Shown here: positions 9,342 to 19,515 of the stretch, piece by piece
How positions within the stretch are numbered: position 1 is the stretch's first letter
Layout of the letters: each line of letters opens with the position of its first letter
Assembly (NCBI GenBank): GCA_004014935.1
Contig: CP025321.1
Span: 2,480,001-2,544,000 of the forward strand
DNA: 64,000 bases
Source: Saccharomycopsis malanga
Lineage: Eukaryota; Ascomycota; Saccharomycetes; Ascoideales; Saccharomycopsidaceae
Direction: 5' to 3'
Notes under the pieces: generated by a model
Told to the model about the DNA's origin: nothing
Databases searched by the model: none
The model's input: only the letters and a program-made list of their open reading frames with translations
Program-made: the position numbers and the translations under genes

Positions 9342-10851
9342 ACGGAATTAAAAATCAAAGAAATATACAAATCTTATATACTCTGGCTAAAAAATACTCT
9401 GCAAAAACAGAATCATGAGTATTGTGCATGTATGCATGGATGCATGAATATGAATGCATGCGTGCATGCTTATGCGTTGGATTCGTCCAAGGCCAATTTT
9501 TTTTACATCTGCAGGAGGCACGTGATTAACGGCGAAATTTTTGGCCAATCAATGAGTCGTGATAAGCAAACTAAATTTACATACAACTCAACTTTTATAG
9601 GATGTTTTTGAAAAAAAAAAAAACCTCCTTATTTTGATGGGTTGAACAGGGTCTTTGTTGGTCAATCATTCAATTTGATTTTGTTATTTCATTTTCGAAT
9701 AAACATGCTATTAGTTAAGCGAGCCTCTTAGCTCGCATAGTATTATTAGTATACTACCTTTTTTCTATAATTTTAGTAGCGCATGCATGCTCAAACCCCC
9801 AAAAAATTATTGCATCACCCACTTTTTTGGCAGAATGTGGAACACTGGGACGCCTTATTGACCACACCCAGCCCCGAAAAGCGTCCCATCATAATAGAGC
9901 AACTGTCCAATCCTGTCCCAGTCAGGTGGCATGGGGGTTCGCGGACAACCGGGTCCACTTCACTTGGCTATTCTCAGCAACCATGCGCGGGCAATTTGCT
10001 CATCTCTCGCATTAATCTGCATGTCTCCGCAGAATCTTGCCCCATTGCATAACAGCCATTACCCGGCCACACGTGTCAAATATATTATACCTTTTCCAAA
10101 GGTACTCGAATCCCGCGGAAAATTGCCTGAAAGGATCTAGGTGAAACACAGCTAAATATAGCTAGATCAAACTTTGACATCCGAGAATCTCTAATTTTAC
10201 CGGAAACCAGCGGGTTTGGTATAGAACAAGATTAACTGACAACGTCAGAATATGAGGTGTAAAGTATTGAGGGCTTTTTTATTAAAATATGATCCATATA
10301 TGTGGTTGTTAGTAATTTAACTCAAGTGAAATTTATTTTGAAGAATTTGTCATGGCCATTTGATGTAGAATTGTTAAGAAACTGACTAAATTCAAGCCAT
10401 GTATACTTTGAGATTCAATGTATAAATTCAAGTAAAGTAAGGTCAAGCGGGTGTAAAACTGGCAAAAGCATTGTAATGATCTATACTAATAATAATAATA
10501 GGCGGATGTTTTCAGCCTGTAATGATTTTTAAATTAAACGTTCATATGGGTTTGTATTTATATGAGTGTACCCTGTTATTATCTGGTCAAAGTTATATGT
10601 TACTGATTTCTTTATGAATTGACTACAGCTACCCTGGATTTTCTAAACTTTTACAAAATGGTATATGTAAGCAAAGACGTAGTTGTATTACTGGTATGGT
10701 TGGCGTATAAAATTAACAGAAAGTTTGAAAAAACAAAGTAACAAAAAGTATATAGTAAAACAACAGAAGACAACAAAAGATAAAGCGAAATATACAAGTG
10801 AAGTAACGTGAACTAAAAGAATGTTTTAAATGACTTGAATTTTCAATGAGA
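9342..10851. other. Intergenic GLN1-ZAP1 region
   Basis: No gene seen. 9420-9475 is a dense cluster of GCATG/TGCATG words, with a GCATGCATGC at about 9781. 9780-10140 is noticeably more GC-rich than its surroundings and gives three overlapping short frames without codon bias or family resemblance. The rest is AT-rich, probably the ZAP1 3' side. Confidence 0.5.
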
Positions 10852-13137
10852 TTACAGGCTTTTGCTGCTTGCCTGTCTTAGCTCTTGTTTTTGATGTTTC
10901 AACATATGGTTCTGCAATTGTTGGTGCTTATCAAAGCTTTTAGTGCATTTTGTACATTTGAATTGTTTCTCGTGAATTTTCATATGTTTAGCCAAGTTGC
11001 TACTTTCACTGAAACGTTTGTTGCAGCCCGGATATTTGCATTCCAATGGTTTTTCGCCCGTGTGTGTTCTGACATGAATGGAAAGTGATGAAGACGTAGC
11101 AAAACGTTTATTGCAAACCTTACAAACAAAAGGCTTTTCTCCACTGTGTACTCTCTTGTGTTGCATCAACATGGTTTCCACCGAGAAGCAATGCCCGCAC
11201 TCTTCACATTTGAAAGGTTTATGCTTTGTATGAACATGTAGATGTCTAACTATTTTCTGGCGCTGGTTAAATATTCTGCCATGTCTATCACAATCTTTCC
11301 ATTGGCAAACATAATTGGACTTTCCCGATCCAACGTGGTCTTCTATAATATGATTTGTCAATTCCGTAGTGTCTACAAACCGTTTATTGCATGTTGTTCC
11401 GTTATGTGTCCAGCAGCAAACATTTTGGGCCAAGCCTAAATCTAGGTCCCCTTGGCCTGATATAAGATCAGAAAATGCTGTTGGACTAGGAGTTTCCAAG
11501 GCCGAAGAAGCAGATAGAGTCGAGAAATCAGAAGTGCTGCCAAATTCCTTGGTGAGAGCCTCTTCAAGTAATGGAGCATGATTTTCATTCACATGGTTGA
11601 ACAAAGAAAAGAGATCATTACTTTGGTAAGTGCAATTACTCCATTCGCATTCAAAATCGTTCATATGATGAGAATTCACCGGGTTGATGTTGATTGGAGA
11701 ATCGCCAAGATTAGGGACTGCCAGTAGTATTTTCTGGAATTCTAAATCGTCAGAGATACCGTTGCCATTGTAGGACGGCACCAAGTGGTCTTTGATAATG
11801 TGTTTTTTGAAATAGTGAGGATCAATCGATGTTTTACAATTATCCCATTTACAGATTCCAGGATTATTTTGTCTAGATTTGATAATCTTACCAGTAGTTC
11901 GGTTTTTCTTGATGCTTTTGTTTTTCTGCCCTAAATTATGAATAAACTGGCTGAAACCTGGCAGAGCAGTATTTTTGAGGCCGGAACTGACCTGCTGACT
12001 GTCCCAATACCCAAAACTGTCAACATTGGTATTCGCCATGGAACAACCGTTATTACAAGAAACACATAAGACCTCATTGGTTTCGGGATTCAAGATAAAC
12101 CTGTCATGAATAGAATCGGGCTGTTCCTCCTTGGCAACAGGAGTGTTCACAGAAGTTCCTAGGACAGTATCTCTAACAGAACTGTTTAAAGACAAGTTAT
12201 TCATAGTGCTATCGATCTGAGAAGGCTCGTGATTATGAAGGTTATAAAACAAAGGGCAATTGAAAGACTGGTCGAAAGGTTCTTTCGTATCGTTAATAAT
12301 GGGCTGTTTGCTGTTTTTGCTAGCTAAATTATGATCATGGTGATCTCCATGAGACGTGCTATGTAAAAATTCGTCGCAGACAAAATCATTGCAAGAAACA
12401 TTATCACAAAAGTCGAAATCAAAACAGGAATTCATCAAATCCAACTCAGAGGCCGTGCATTGGTGCAAATGATGGTTTACATTAGGGGGCTCGGTGTTGG
12501 GCTGGCTTCTTTTATCTTCGGGAGGTATAAATGGTTCTATATTATTACTAATTACATTGCTGTCCAAGGTGCTGCTCTGTTTATGGTCTTTATCACAACA
12601 TATGGTGACTAACTGAGGCTCAAAGTCCTGTAGACTGTCAAAGTCTGGATTATTATAACTGTTAGGGGTCTTCCAACTGGCCCCGTTACCCCTGGTCTCT
12701 GCTTTTGGCAAGGAGTCTGAGAGATCTAGCTGGCAGTTTTCTGCCTTGTTATTATGAACATGCCCATGTATATGGGTGTGATCGTTGTGATTATAGACGT
12801 GACCATAAACCATTCTTCCTCCGTGTAGTTTGAGAGCCCTTTTGTTCTTAAGAGACTCGATCATCCTTGTGGTGAGATAGTTCTTCCTCGAAAGAGAATC
12901 GCTAGCGTCAAGACTATGTAAATGGGCACCGCTGCCTTGTATAAAAGATCTGTTGGGATCCTGGAAAAGGTTCGGTGAAGCATTTGCGTCGAAAGACATT
13001 CTCGATCCGCCTAAAAAGCTGTCATGCTCTTTGAATTCCGCCGGATCGCTGCTACTATGTCTAAGACCCAGAACGGGAAAGGCCTCATAATACTCGCTAG
13101 CATTGTTACCAAACTGATTGCCAATTACCGGAGACAT
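10852..13137 (-). CDS. ZAP1: Zap1/Csr1-type zinc-responsive C2H2 transcription factor
   Basis: 761 aa. The C-terminal block (residues about 575-755) holds six consecutive C2H2 fingers, including CEECGHCFSVETMLMQHKRVH-like and CKVCNKRF units with TGEKP-type linkers. Two separate upstream fingers start near residues 430 (CKWDNC) and 497 (CEWSNC). The paired upstream fingers, the terminal cluster, and His/Cys-rich N-terminal segments (HVYNHNDHTHIHGHVH near residue 113, CFDFDFCDNVSCNDFVC near 236) match the plan of yeast Zap1, where the upstream fingers and a Cys/His-rich domain sense zinc and the cluster binds zinc-response elements. It should be nuclear and activate zinc uptake under zinc limitation. 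Another multi-finger factor is possible but less likely. No perfect ACCTTNAAGGT was seen in its own promoter. Confidence 0.85.
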   Translation of the reverse strand: MSPVIGNQFGNNASEYYEAFPVLGLRHSSSDPAEFKEHDSFLGGSRMSFDANASPNLFQDPNRSFIQGSGAHLHSLDASDSLSRKNYLTTRMIESLKNKRALKLHGGRMVYGHVYNHNDHTHIHGHVHNNKAENCQLDLSDSLPKAETRGNGASWKTPNSYNNPDFDSLQDFEPQLVTICCDKDHKQSSTLDSNVISNNIEPFIPPEDKRSQPNTEPPNVNHHLHQCTASELDLMNSCFDFDFCDNVSCNDFVCDEFLHSTSHGDHHDHNLASKNSKQPIINDTKEPFDQSFNCPLFYNLHNHEPSQIDSTMNNLSLNSSVRDTVLGTSVNTPVAKEEQPDSIHDRFILNPETNEVLCVSCNNGCSMANTNVDSFGYWDSQQVSSGLKNTALPGFSQFIHNLGQKNKSIKKNRTTGKIIKSRQNNPGICKWDNCKTSIDPHYFKKHIIKDHLVPSYNGNGISDDLEFQKILLAVPNLGDSPININPVNSHHMNDFECEWSNCTYQSNDLFSLFNHVNENHAPLLEEALTKEFGSTSDFSTLSASSALETPSPTAFSDLISGQGDLDLGLAQNVCCWTHNGTTCNKRFVDTTELTNHIIEDHVGSGKSNYVCQWKDCDRHGRIFNQRQKIVRHLHVHTKHKPFKCEECGHCFSVETMLMQHKRVHSGEKPFVCKVCNKRFATSSSLSIHVRTHTGEKPLECKYPGCNKRFSESSNLAKHMKIHEKQFKCTKCTKSFDKHQQLQNHMLKHQKQELRQASSKSL

Positions 13138-13754
13138 CTTTTGCTGATGACTACAACTATGTCAAAAACCTCTTGATTTCTTCGCAGATATCTCACTTTT
13201 GCTCATAAAGCTTTTTCAGCTATTTTCTAATGACTCTTCTCACCTTATTTCCCCGAAAGTTGGGCCTCTTTGTTCAGTATAGCGTCCCTATGGTTAGTTT
13301 AACTCTGCCTAGTTGGGATGCCCTATAACCACTAGGGTGATTTTGACTTTACAGTATGATCATCGGTAAATTGCTATGCGCACTACAGAGTTGTGTGAGA
13401 TGAGATACTCATCTTAGGGGAGTTTACTGGTATACTTGGTATTGAATGTTTATTTTGAGGTTTTAAGGTGTTTTTTGCGAGTATTTCGAGTGGTTTTTCA
13501 AGGAAGATTAAATTTTAGAAGGAAATTTTAGTGTAGGTTGAAATTATATTGTAAACCCATCATAATTGGACTGTAGTCTGTAATATAGAACTGGAACAAC
13601 TGTATATGCAGTATTCACTCCAATACTACACAAGCTATTGATTATGTATTGTGTTGTATCAATATTAACCGGGTTTGTTCGTTGAAAATATTAAAATAGC
13701 ATGATTTCACCATGTTTTATTGGTTGATTATATATCGTGAACTACACCTCAAGA

Positions 13755-13903
13755 CGCTGGGCAAAATGGCTAGTTCTTTCGGAGAGGAGAAAAAGGCCTG
13801 GAAGGTTAGTTCAGCTACTAGTGCTCGCGAAAACGAGAAAAGACATTTATTGGGCTTTTTTCACTGGTTTTTACAAAGTCCTAGCGCGTATATACGAAAC
13901 CTG
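13755..13903 (+). mobile_element. F1 fragment, internally deleted
   Basis: Plus-strand head beginning CGCTGGGCAAAATGGCTAG, then joined to distal body (ATTGGGCTTTTTT, GCGCGTATATACGAAACCTG). The B box and the ATT tail are absent. It lies in the promoter region between ZAP1 and the reductase gene. Confidence 0.5.
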
Positions 13904-14649
13904 TTTTCGTAGAAAATGCCAATGCCGTGTAGGCATCATAACATTTCTTATAAATTAGGTAGTTTTGCTAAAATACAAAGAAAGCTGCGTTTGAAAGCTG
14001 CAATTTGTATTTCTGAATAATTTAGTTCAATTACAGGAGAACCAAATTTTTAAAAAGACAACAAAAGATAACCTTCAGTAAAAAGGATTTTTTACATAAT
14101 AGTTTTCATCCACAATGAAAACTATCACTAACTAAAGCTAATTTATTTATAAATTACTAGGTCATACAAGTACTAAGTTAAAAATTGAATTAAAACCTGT
14201 ATAGAATTAATGGTATATTGAGCAAAACTCAAATAAATTGTCAACATTTTGAAAACGCCCGCATAAGTTAAATACCAACAAAACGAAAAACTACAGTTCA
14301 GAAAACATTTTACACAACATCAACCAAGTCTCTTACAATCCTCAATTACAAGCAATAGACCACTTAACAAAAAAAATCAAATAACAATTCACATCACCAA
14401 TATTTCCCTTCGAGATCGCGAGCCTCATCTTTTCGGAGGCCGCACACACTATATTGCAAAATCTCATGATATATCCAATCTCTCTACAAACAAGTCCACG
14501 GCTTCGACACTACTTTTAATCCTACACACCAGCTATTCTGAGTAAACATGTAGATCAACTATACGGTGCCTACTAGCTACCCGGCACGTAATAGAGGTCT
14601 TTTGAAGATTGCTTAGGAATATCGGTTCGGCAGCTTACTAATTCCGCAG
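13904..14649. other. Intergenic, no gene seen
   Basis: AT-rich region upstream of the reductase gene. No ORF, tRNA or repeat recognised except scattered A-tracts. Confidence 0.5.
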
Positions 14650-14658
14650 TATATATAA
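14650..14658 (+). promoter_or_regulatory. TATA box of the reductase gene
   Basis: TATATATAA 57 bp upstream of the ATG at 14715. A strong TATA fits stress-induced expression typical of this enzyme family (inference). Confidence 0.45.
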
Positions 14659-14714
14659 ATCGCGAAATCTAATAATGTTGGACAACCGGGATAACTGGTT
14701 TAGCCAATTGTAAA

Positions 14715-15809
14715 ATGTCACAATCAATCAAATATCAACATTGGGTGATTAAAAACCAACCTTCCAAGGGCTTCGTCCTCGATCCCAAAGCAGAGGACGC
14801 TACATTTGAACTCAAGACGGACCGATTGTATGATGATTTGCAAGATAATGATGTCTTAGTACAAGAACTCTTGCTTTCTAATGACCCTGCCCAACGTTTC
14901 TGGATTTACTCACCTGTGGCTCCAGATTATGGTGCAAAGCTTCCTGTGGGGTCTGAAGTCACCGCAAGAGCAGTGGGAAAGGTTTTGAAATCAAAGGATC
15001 CAAAGTATCAAGAGGGTGATTACATTTTTGGCCAAATGGGATGGTCAGAATATTTTAAAATCAACACTTCTAAAGTCCTCAATTATAAAATCGACACTGA
15101 CGTGTTTCCTATTTCGGAAATTCCATTGGAATTGCACCTCAGTTTGCTTGGTATCACATCACTTACTGCATACATTGGTTTCTTTGCTGTTGGAAGACTT
15201 GACGTCGAAAAAGATGCTGGAAAAGTCTATCTTATTACTGGAGCTGCCGGGGCGGTGGGATCCATTGCAGTTCAGATTGCCAGTAAGATCTTGAAGGCAA
15301 AAAAAGTCATTGCCGTTGCTGGAGGCAACGAAAAGGTTCATTTTGTTGAATCATTGGGAGAAAACATTATTGGTGTTGACTATAAGGACCCAAATTTCAA
15401 AGAAAACTTGAAAAAAGCTGTGGGTGGTGAAAGAATTAACTTTCTTTTCGAAAACGTTGGTGGTGAAATATTCGAGTACGCCTTGCAATTTCTTGAGCTT
15501 CGTGCAACCGTAGCTTATTGCGGTGCTATTTCAACCTACCAGGACAAGAAACCTCGTCCCTTTTTCAGCTTCCCATTGGTGGTGTCCAAGAGATTGACCA
15601 TCTCTGGCTTTGTTGTGTCCGATTACTCTGAGCATTTCGACGAGTACAGAGCTGACTTGTCCAAATGGTACAAGCAAGGCAAACTTCTTCCAGCCTCAAC
15701 TGTCATTGACGCTTCTGGTGAGAAATTCAATAAAATCCCAGAAGTCTGGCATGGTCTTTACGAAGGCGCTAATAAGGGTAAGTTGATTACTAAAATCTCA
15801 AAAGCATAG
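14715..15809 (+). CDS. NADPH-dependent alkenal/enone reductase (zinc-free MDR)
   Basis: 364 aa. A medium-chain dehydrogenase/reductase of the leukotriene-B4 dehydrogenase/prostaglandin-reductase type, related to S. cerevisiae YML131W. The N-terminal substrate domain is followed by a Rossmann fold with ITGAAGAVGSIAVQIA (residues about 174-189) and the motif VDYKDPNF. The structural and catalytic zinc cysteines of alcohol dehydrogenases are absent, as normal for this subgroup. Such enzymes reduce the C=C bond of alpha,beta-unsaturated aldehydes and ketones with NADPH, detoxifying lipid-peroxidation products in the cytosol. The start is the first ATG in frame. The exact substrate cannot be told from sequence. 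Confidence 0.9.
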   Translation: MSQSIKYQHWVIKNQPSKGFVLDPKAEDATFELKTDRLYDDLQDNDVLVQELLLSNDPAQRFWIYSPVAPDYGAKLPVGSEVTARAVGKVLKSKDPKYQEGDYIFGQMGWSEYFKINTSKVLNYKIDTDVFPISEIPLELHLSLLGITSLTAYIGFFAVGRLDVEKDAGKVYLITGAAGAVGSIAVQIASKILKAKKVIAVAGGNEKVHFVESLGENIIGVDYKDPNFKENLKKAVGGERINFLFENVGGEIFEYALQFLELRATVAYCGAISTYQDKKPRPFFSFPLVVSKRLTISGFVVSDYSEHFDEYRADLSKWYKQGKLLPASTVIDASGEKFNKIPEVWHGLYEGANKGKLITKISKA

Positions 15810-16193
15810 CCTCTATATACGTTGTAAATATTGTTAATATTTAAATCACTCTTTGAAAAATAATTGATGATCGATATTGTAGTTAGTCCTTTTTTACGAA
15901 GATTTTCTGTAAAAATATTATCTGTTCATCATCATAATTTAGTAAGACGTTTTTAGCATGAATATTCGTATCGTAATATCAATTAAAATAATTAAACACG
16001 TTTACAATATGAATTATAAAAAAGAAACTCTTCTATTTCATTATAGATTGTAAATTTATATAATTACCTTCTTTTTTGAATTGTTAAAAAGCTTTACCTT
16101 CCTTATCTTGAGAATCATTTATCATTCAAACCACCAAATTTGACCCAAAACAACACCATATCAACCATAAAAAAAAGTTTTTTGCAGGAAAAG

Positions 16194-16279
16194 CTCTCGG
16201 TAGCCAAGTTGGTTTAAGGCGCAAGACTGTAATGTTAACATTTATCTTGAGATCGTGTGTTCGACTCACACCCGAGAGA
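16194..16279 (+). tRNA. tRNA-Tyr (GTA anticodon) with intron
   Basis: A complete cloverleaf: acceptor CTCTCGG pairs with CCGAGAG (16272-16278) with discriminator A; the D arm contains GCCAAGTTGG, anticodon GTA is at 16229-16231 in a CAAGA/TCTTG stem, and the T arm is GTGTG-TTCGACT-CACAC. An 11-nt intron (16233-16243) sits one base 3' of the anticodon, the standard place for yeast tRNA-Tyr. Internal A and B boxes are intact, and a run of nine T (16280-16288) forms the Pol III terminator. Confidence 0.97.
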
Positions 16280-16288
16280 TTTTTTTTT
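16280..16288 (+). terminator. Pol III terminator of tRNA-Tyr
   Basis: Run of nine T residues starting one base after the mature 3' end. Confidence 0.9.
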
Positions 16289-16419
16289 TATTTTTGCCCG
16301 TCTCATAGAAAGCGACGCTTACAAGGAGGTGAAGAGATGGACAAATAGTTGATATTTATTAAAAAAAAAATGTCTTGAATTGTGAAAACTGGAAAAATGT
16401 TTTTGAAATCGGCTTCACT

Positions 16420-16881
16420 TCAGCACATAACTTGTAGAATCTCGTACTCTGTTGGGTTGCTATTTAAACTACTCAGTAACTTTTGTTCCAGGTAATTTAT
16501 CAAGAACCTTCTTTTGAAATCGTTTCTTGTCTTTGCCACTGGGTCGTTTTCGACAAGTTTCTTGAGAGGCGATGGCTGTCTCGAGAGGAGAAGGGGCTCT
16601 GATGGAGCATAGAAGTCAAAATTAGCGGTTCTAACAGCTGAAAGCACAATTCTCAATGCTTTTTTAGCGTGCTGCGATCCAAATGAGTTAAAGTTGTTGT
16701 TACTTCGTTTTAAACATAAAATTAGAAAATTAAGACTACAGGTTAGTTAAACACCAGAAAGGATTATGCTAGCAGAACAAATTGAACCATACTCGCTTGT
16801 TTCGATAAAATCCTGCAGGCTGTTTAATTCTCGAATCTCCTCAAGAAGGGAAATAGGGTCTTTGCTGGCGTACTGGGCCAT
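16420..16881 (-). CDS. Small spliced protein of unknown function
   Basis: Predicted 134 aa from two exons: 16881-16793 (ATG, 29 codons plus 2 nt) and 16735-16420. The 57-nt intron has donor GTATGG, branch TTAACTAAC and acceptor TGTAG, and the frames join exactly. The 3' exon alone has no usable ATG near its start, and the splice adds an amphipathic N-terminus (MAQYASKDPISLLEEIRELN). The product looks helical, with SPLKKLVENDPVAKTRNDF near the middle and a C-terminus ending ILQVMC. I do not recognise a family; small kinetochore, mediator or trafficking subunits look like this. One CTG codon (residue 22) may be Ser. It is divergent from LAS17, with a 436-bp shared upstream region. Confidence 0.65.
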
Positions 16882-17275
16882 TACTGCCTAGTTAGCTTTT
16901 TGTTTGCCCGGCTGGAAATGTGCCAACATACAGTCTTTGGAAATGATGTTGATATCATGCGAGGAAGATAGAGTAGTTTGCTGGTTTCGGCAACAGAGAA
17001 CAGGACCTTTTCTGCTTTGTAGTGTAACGTCCTGGCAGTCTTTTTTGATATCAACATTTTCATCATTGAAATACAGTTGACTAGATAGCATTCTGGATTA
17101 GGATACCAGTTACCAATTATTACAAGCAGATTATCACCTAATAACAGTTGATAGCAGTTAAATAGACCCTACGCCTTTGTGGGGGCTGCATGTTAAGGCA
17201 TCTACACGCACAAATCACTCACGCACGTGACTACATTCCAGATGTCAGAGTGGTGATATAGAGAGAGAGATTGCC
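16882..17275. other. Divergent promoter region, small spliced gene / LAS17
   Basis: No gene seen. Contains CACGTGAC at about 17224 and a GAGAGAGAGA run near 17261. Two minus-strand frames over 16881-17091 lack any family resemblance. Confidence 0.45.
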
Positions 17276-17299
17276 ATGAAGTTAAGTATGGGTGAGTAG
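17276..17299 (+). promoter_or_regulatory. Short uORF ahead of LAS17
   Basis: ATG at 17276, seven codons and a TAG, ending 18 bp before the LAS17 ATG at 17318. If the transcript starts upstream of 17276, ribosomes meet this frame first, which could damp LAS17 translation. Transcript start unknown. Confidence 0.4.
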
Positions 17300-17317
17300 T
17301 AAGTGAGTAACGAAACA

Positions 17318-19057
17318 ATGGGGTTGTTAAGCAGTGAGGACAAAGAGAAGATCAAGAGAGCGATTCCGAAAGGGTCGAACAAGATCATATATGCGACGGT
17401 GGCGAAATTGTACATTGCGTATCCGGACCCAGAGGATTATACGGATACAGGGCTTTCGGGGGCGGTTGTTCTTGTGGATGACACGGTGGGCAAGACGTTT
17501 TTTATCAAGTTGGTTGACATTGAGGGCCAACGGGGGGTTTTGTGGGACCAGGAGTTGTCGGTGAATTTCCAGTACAACAAGGACCGGACGTTTTTCCATT
17601 CGTTTGAGTTGGAGGAGTTTTATGGAGGATTATTGTTTGAAGATGTGGGCGAGGCGAACCATTTCTTCAAAAGAGTGACCAGCAAGGAGAAGTATGGATC
17701 CAAGGCAACTGTGCAGAACAAAAATGCGTTTGCTGCGAAGAAAAAGGCTGAATTGGATGCCCAGAGTAAGCCTGATGCTGCGGGCCCCAGAGGATTTGGA
17801 AGTATTGATTTCCACGACCCAAACAATGCCCAGAAGATCCGGCGTGCCAAAAATGTTATTTACTACAACGATGCGCCTCCTCCCGAGTGGCGAGACTTGT
17901 ACAGGAAGCTTGACGAAGAAGAGGGGATCAGCGAGTCGATGATTGTAGAAAACAGAGAGTTTATCAAAAACTATGTTACAGAACACAATTACTCTACTTT
18001 GATAGGTCTTGAGCCGCCAATACCTCGTAAATATCAGTATGGTTCAAGTAATAGCACCAGTAGAATCTCTTCTGTTCAAAAGAAGAAGAAAGCCCCTCCC
18101 CCACCGCCACCTTCAGCCCCTATTTCCAGCACAGCATCTACACCAACCCCTCCACCTGTTCCAGCATCACACAGCAGTTTGCCTTCTGCAGCGCCTTCTG
18201 CAGCGCCTTCTCCAGCACCAGCACTCCCAGCAAAAGAACCGACAACCGAGCGTAAATACAGACTTCCCCCAGCACCTTCTTTTTTGGGAGAAGGCATCAA
18301 ACAACAGTTCCACACAATCCCCACCAACGGTGGCCAGTCTCCGTACCAACAATCACGCCGTCAGGAGTCTTACCAACAATACCAGCACCAACAAACTATG
18401 GCTGCCATAAATGCTGTTCCTCCTCCACCATTACCGCCTAAATCGCCCGACGTGGCACCTCCCATTGTAAACCAGCCCCACCTGTACGCATCCAAACCTC
18501 CTCCGCCTCCTTCTAGACCATCGCTTCCCCCAAGAGTCCCTCTCAATACTGGCCAAACTTACACTCCTCAGTTTGGTAATCCCCCAAGAGCACCGCCTAC
18601 CCTTCCAGGAAGAGGTGTTGCCCCTCCCCCACCACCTTCTAGGAAATCTGGAGGTCCTGCCCCTCCCCCACCACCGTCTAGAAAACCGCTTACCAACTCT
18701 TCAGCTTTCTCAACTCCCCCACCGCCTCTTCCTCCTCAACAAACCTCTAATAAATACGTCCAACCATTTCCTCTTCCACCAAAAGTTCCTTCTACCCCAG
18801 CACCTCCTCAATTATCATCAGGAGGACCACCAGCACCGCCATTGCCATCAGGAGGACCACCAGCACCTCCTATTCCAATAGGAGGACCACCAGCACCTCC
18901 TCAATTATCATCAGGAGGACCACCAGCGCCTCCTTCACAACCAGTTTCACAACCAGCAACTGGAGACCCAGGCAGAGACGCTTTGTTAGCTTCGATCAGA
19001 AACGCGGGTATTGGCCAGTTGAAAAAGGTGAATAAAGCCGAAATTAAGCATTTTTAA
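17318..19057 (+). CDS. LAS17: WASP homologue Las17/Bee1
   Basis: 579 aa from the ATG at 17318; S. cerevisiae Las17 also begins MGLL-S-DK. Residues 1-130 are the WH1 domain (KRAIPKGSNKII, LYIAYPDP, GVLWDQELSVNFQY, RTFFHSFELEE), which binds verprolin. Residues about 245-545 are proline-rich, with many PPPPPP and GGPPAPP repeats for SH3 proteins and profilin. Residues about 552-575 form a WH2 actin-binding motif (RDALLASIRNAG, LKKV). Las17 nucleates actin through Arp2/3 at endocytic patches. The protein ends right after WH2 (NKAEIKHF) and lacks the acidic connector with terminal tryptophan that normally binds Arp2/3; no such coding sequence is visible in the next 180 bp. An F1 element begins there. 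Confidence 0.93.
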   Translation: MGLLSSEDKEKIKRAIPKGSNKIIYATVAKLYIAYPDPEDYTDTGLSGAVVLVDDTVGKTFFIKLVDIEGQRGVLWDQELSVNFQYNKDRTFFHSFELEEFYGGLLFEDVGEANHFFKRVTSKEKYGSKATVQNKNAFAAKKKAELDAQSKPDAAGPRGFGSIDFHDPNNAQKIRRAKNVIYYNDAPPPEWRDLYRKLDEEEGISESMIVENREFIKNYVTEHNYSTLIGLEPPIPRKYQYGSSNSTSRISSVQKKKKAPPPPPPSAPISSTASTPTPPPVPASHSSLPSAAPSAAPSPAPALPAKEPTTERKYRLPPAPSFLGEGIKQQFHTIPTNGGQSPYQQSRRQESYQQYQHQQTMAAINAVPPPPLPPKSPDVAPPIVNQPHLYASKPPPPPSRPSLPPRVPLNTGQTYTPQFGNPPRAPPTLPGRGVAPPPPPSRKSGGPAPPPPPSRKPLTNSSAFSTPPPPLPPQQTSNKYVQPFPLPPKVPSTPAPPQLSSGGPPAPPLPSGGPPAPPIPIGGPPAPPQLSSGGPPAPPSQPVSQPATGDPGRDALLASIRNAGIGQLKKVNKAEIKHF

Positions 19058-19241
19058 AACTCAAAGCATTTTCAATTGTTTTAATTTAATTCACAAAAAC
19101 TTGTACAATTCAAAACAATTATAATATTGCAGTTTGTATATTGTAATCTTGATGTTTTACACTATTTTCTAATGTTGAATCATTTCACTGTATTCTACAC
19201 GTACGCGACTCCTACTAGACTCTTTAATAATAAAAATTCAA

Positions 19242-19515
19242 TCATTTCAAGCCCTGTAAACACATGTTCTCTCTATACGCACTGTATCTAAAGGGATCTG
19301 GTAAAACCCAACGAGGAAAAGCCAATCCATGTCTATAACCTTCTCAGTTGAAAAGTAAACAGTACATTTTGTTCTACGTCGTGTTTCAGACAAGTGTGCT
19401 TGCCTGTGGACTTTTGTTAAGCATCGCGGTTCTTGTCAGGCTCGAACCCAGTATCCTATTAGGTATTTTTCTCTTTGTCGACACCATTGACCAATGAGCC
19501 ATCTTGCCCAGTGGC
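19242..19515 (-). mobile_element. F1 SINE-like element
   Basis: Near full-length, diverged copy. Plus-strand order: 3' end TTTCAAGCCCTGT, distal body TCTAAAGGGATCTGGTAAAACCC, mid body TGTTTCAGAC, B box complement GGCTCGAACCC, head ATGAGCCATCTTGCCCAGTGGC. It lies downstream of LAS17. No clear target duplication remains. Confidence 0.75.

Noticed and set aside
9783-10140. Three overlapping plus-strand frames near 9.8-10.1 kb
   Set aside because: They reflect locally higher GC content with fewer stops; no family resemblance and no consistent frame.
16881-17091. Minus-strand frames between the small spliced gene and LAS17
   Set aside because: Two overlapping short frames, neither with a recognisable protein; the region is better explained as a divergent promoter.
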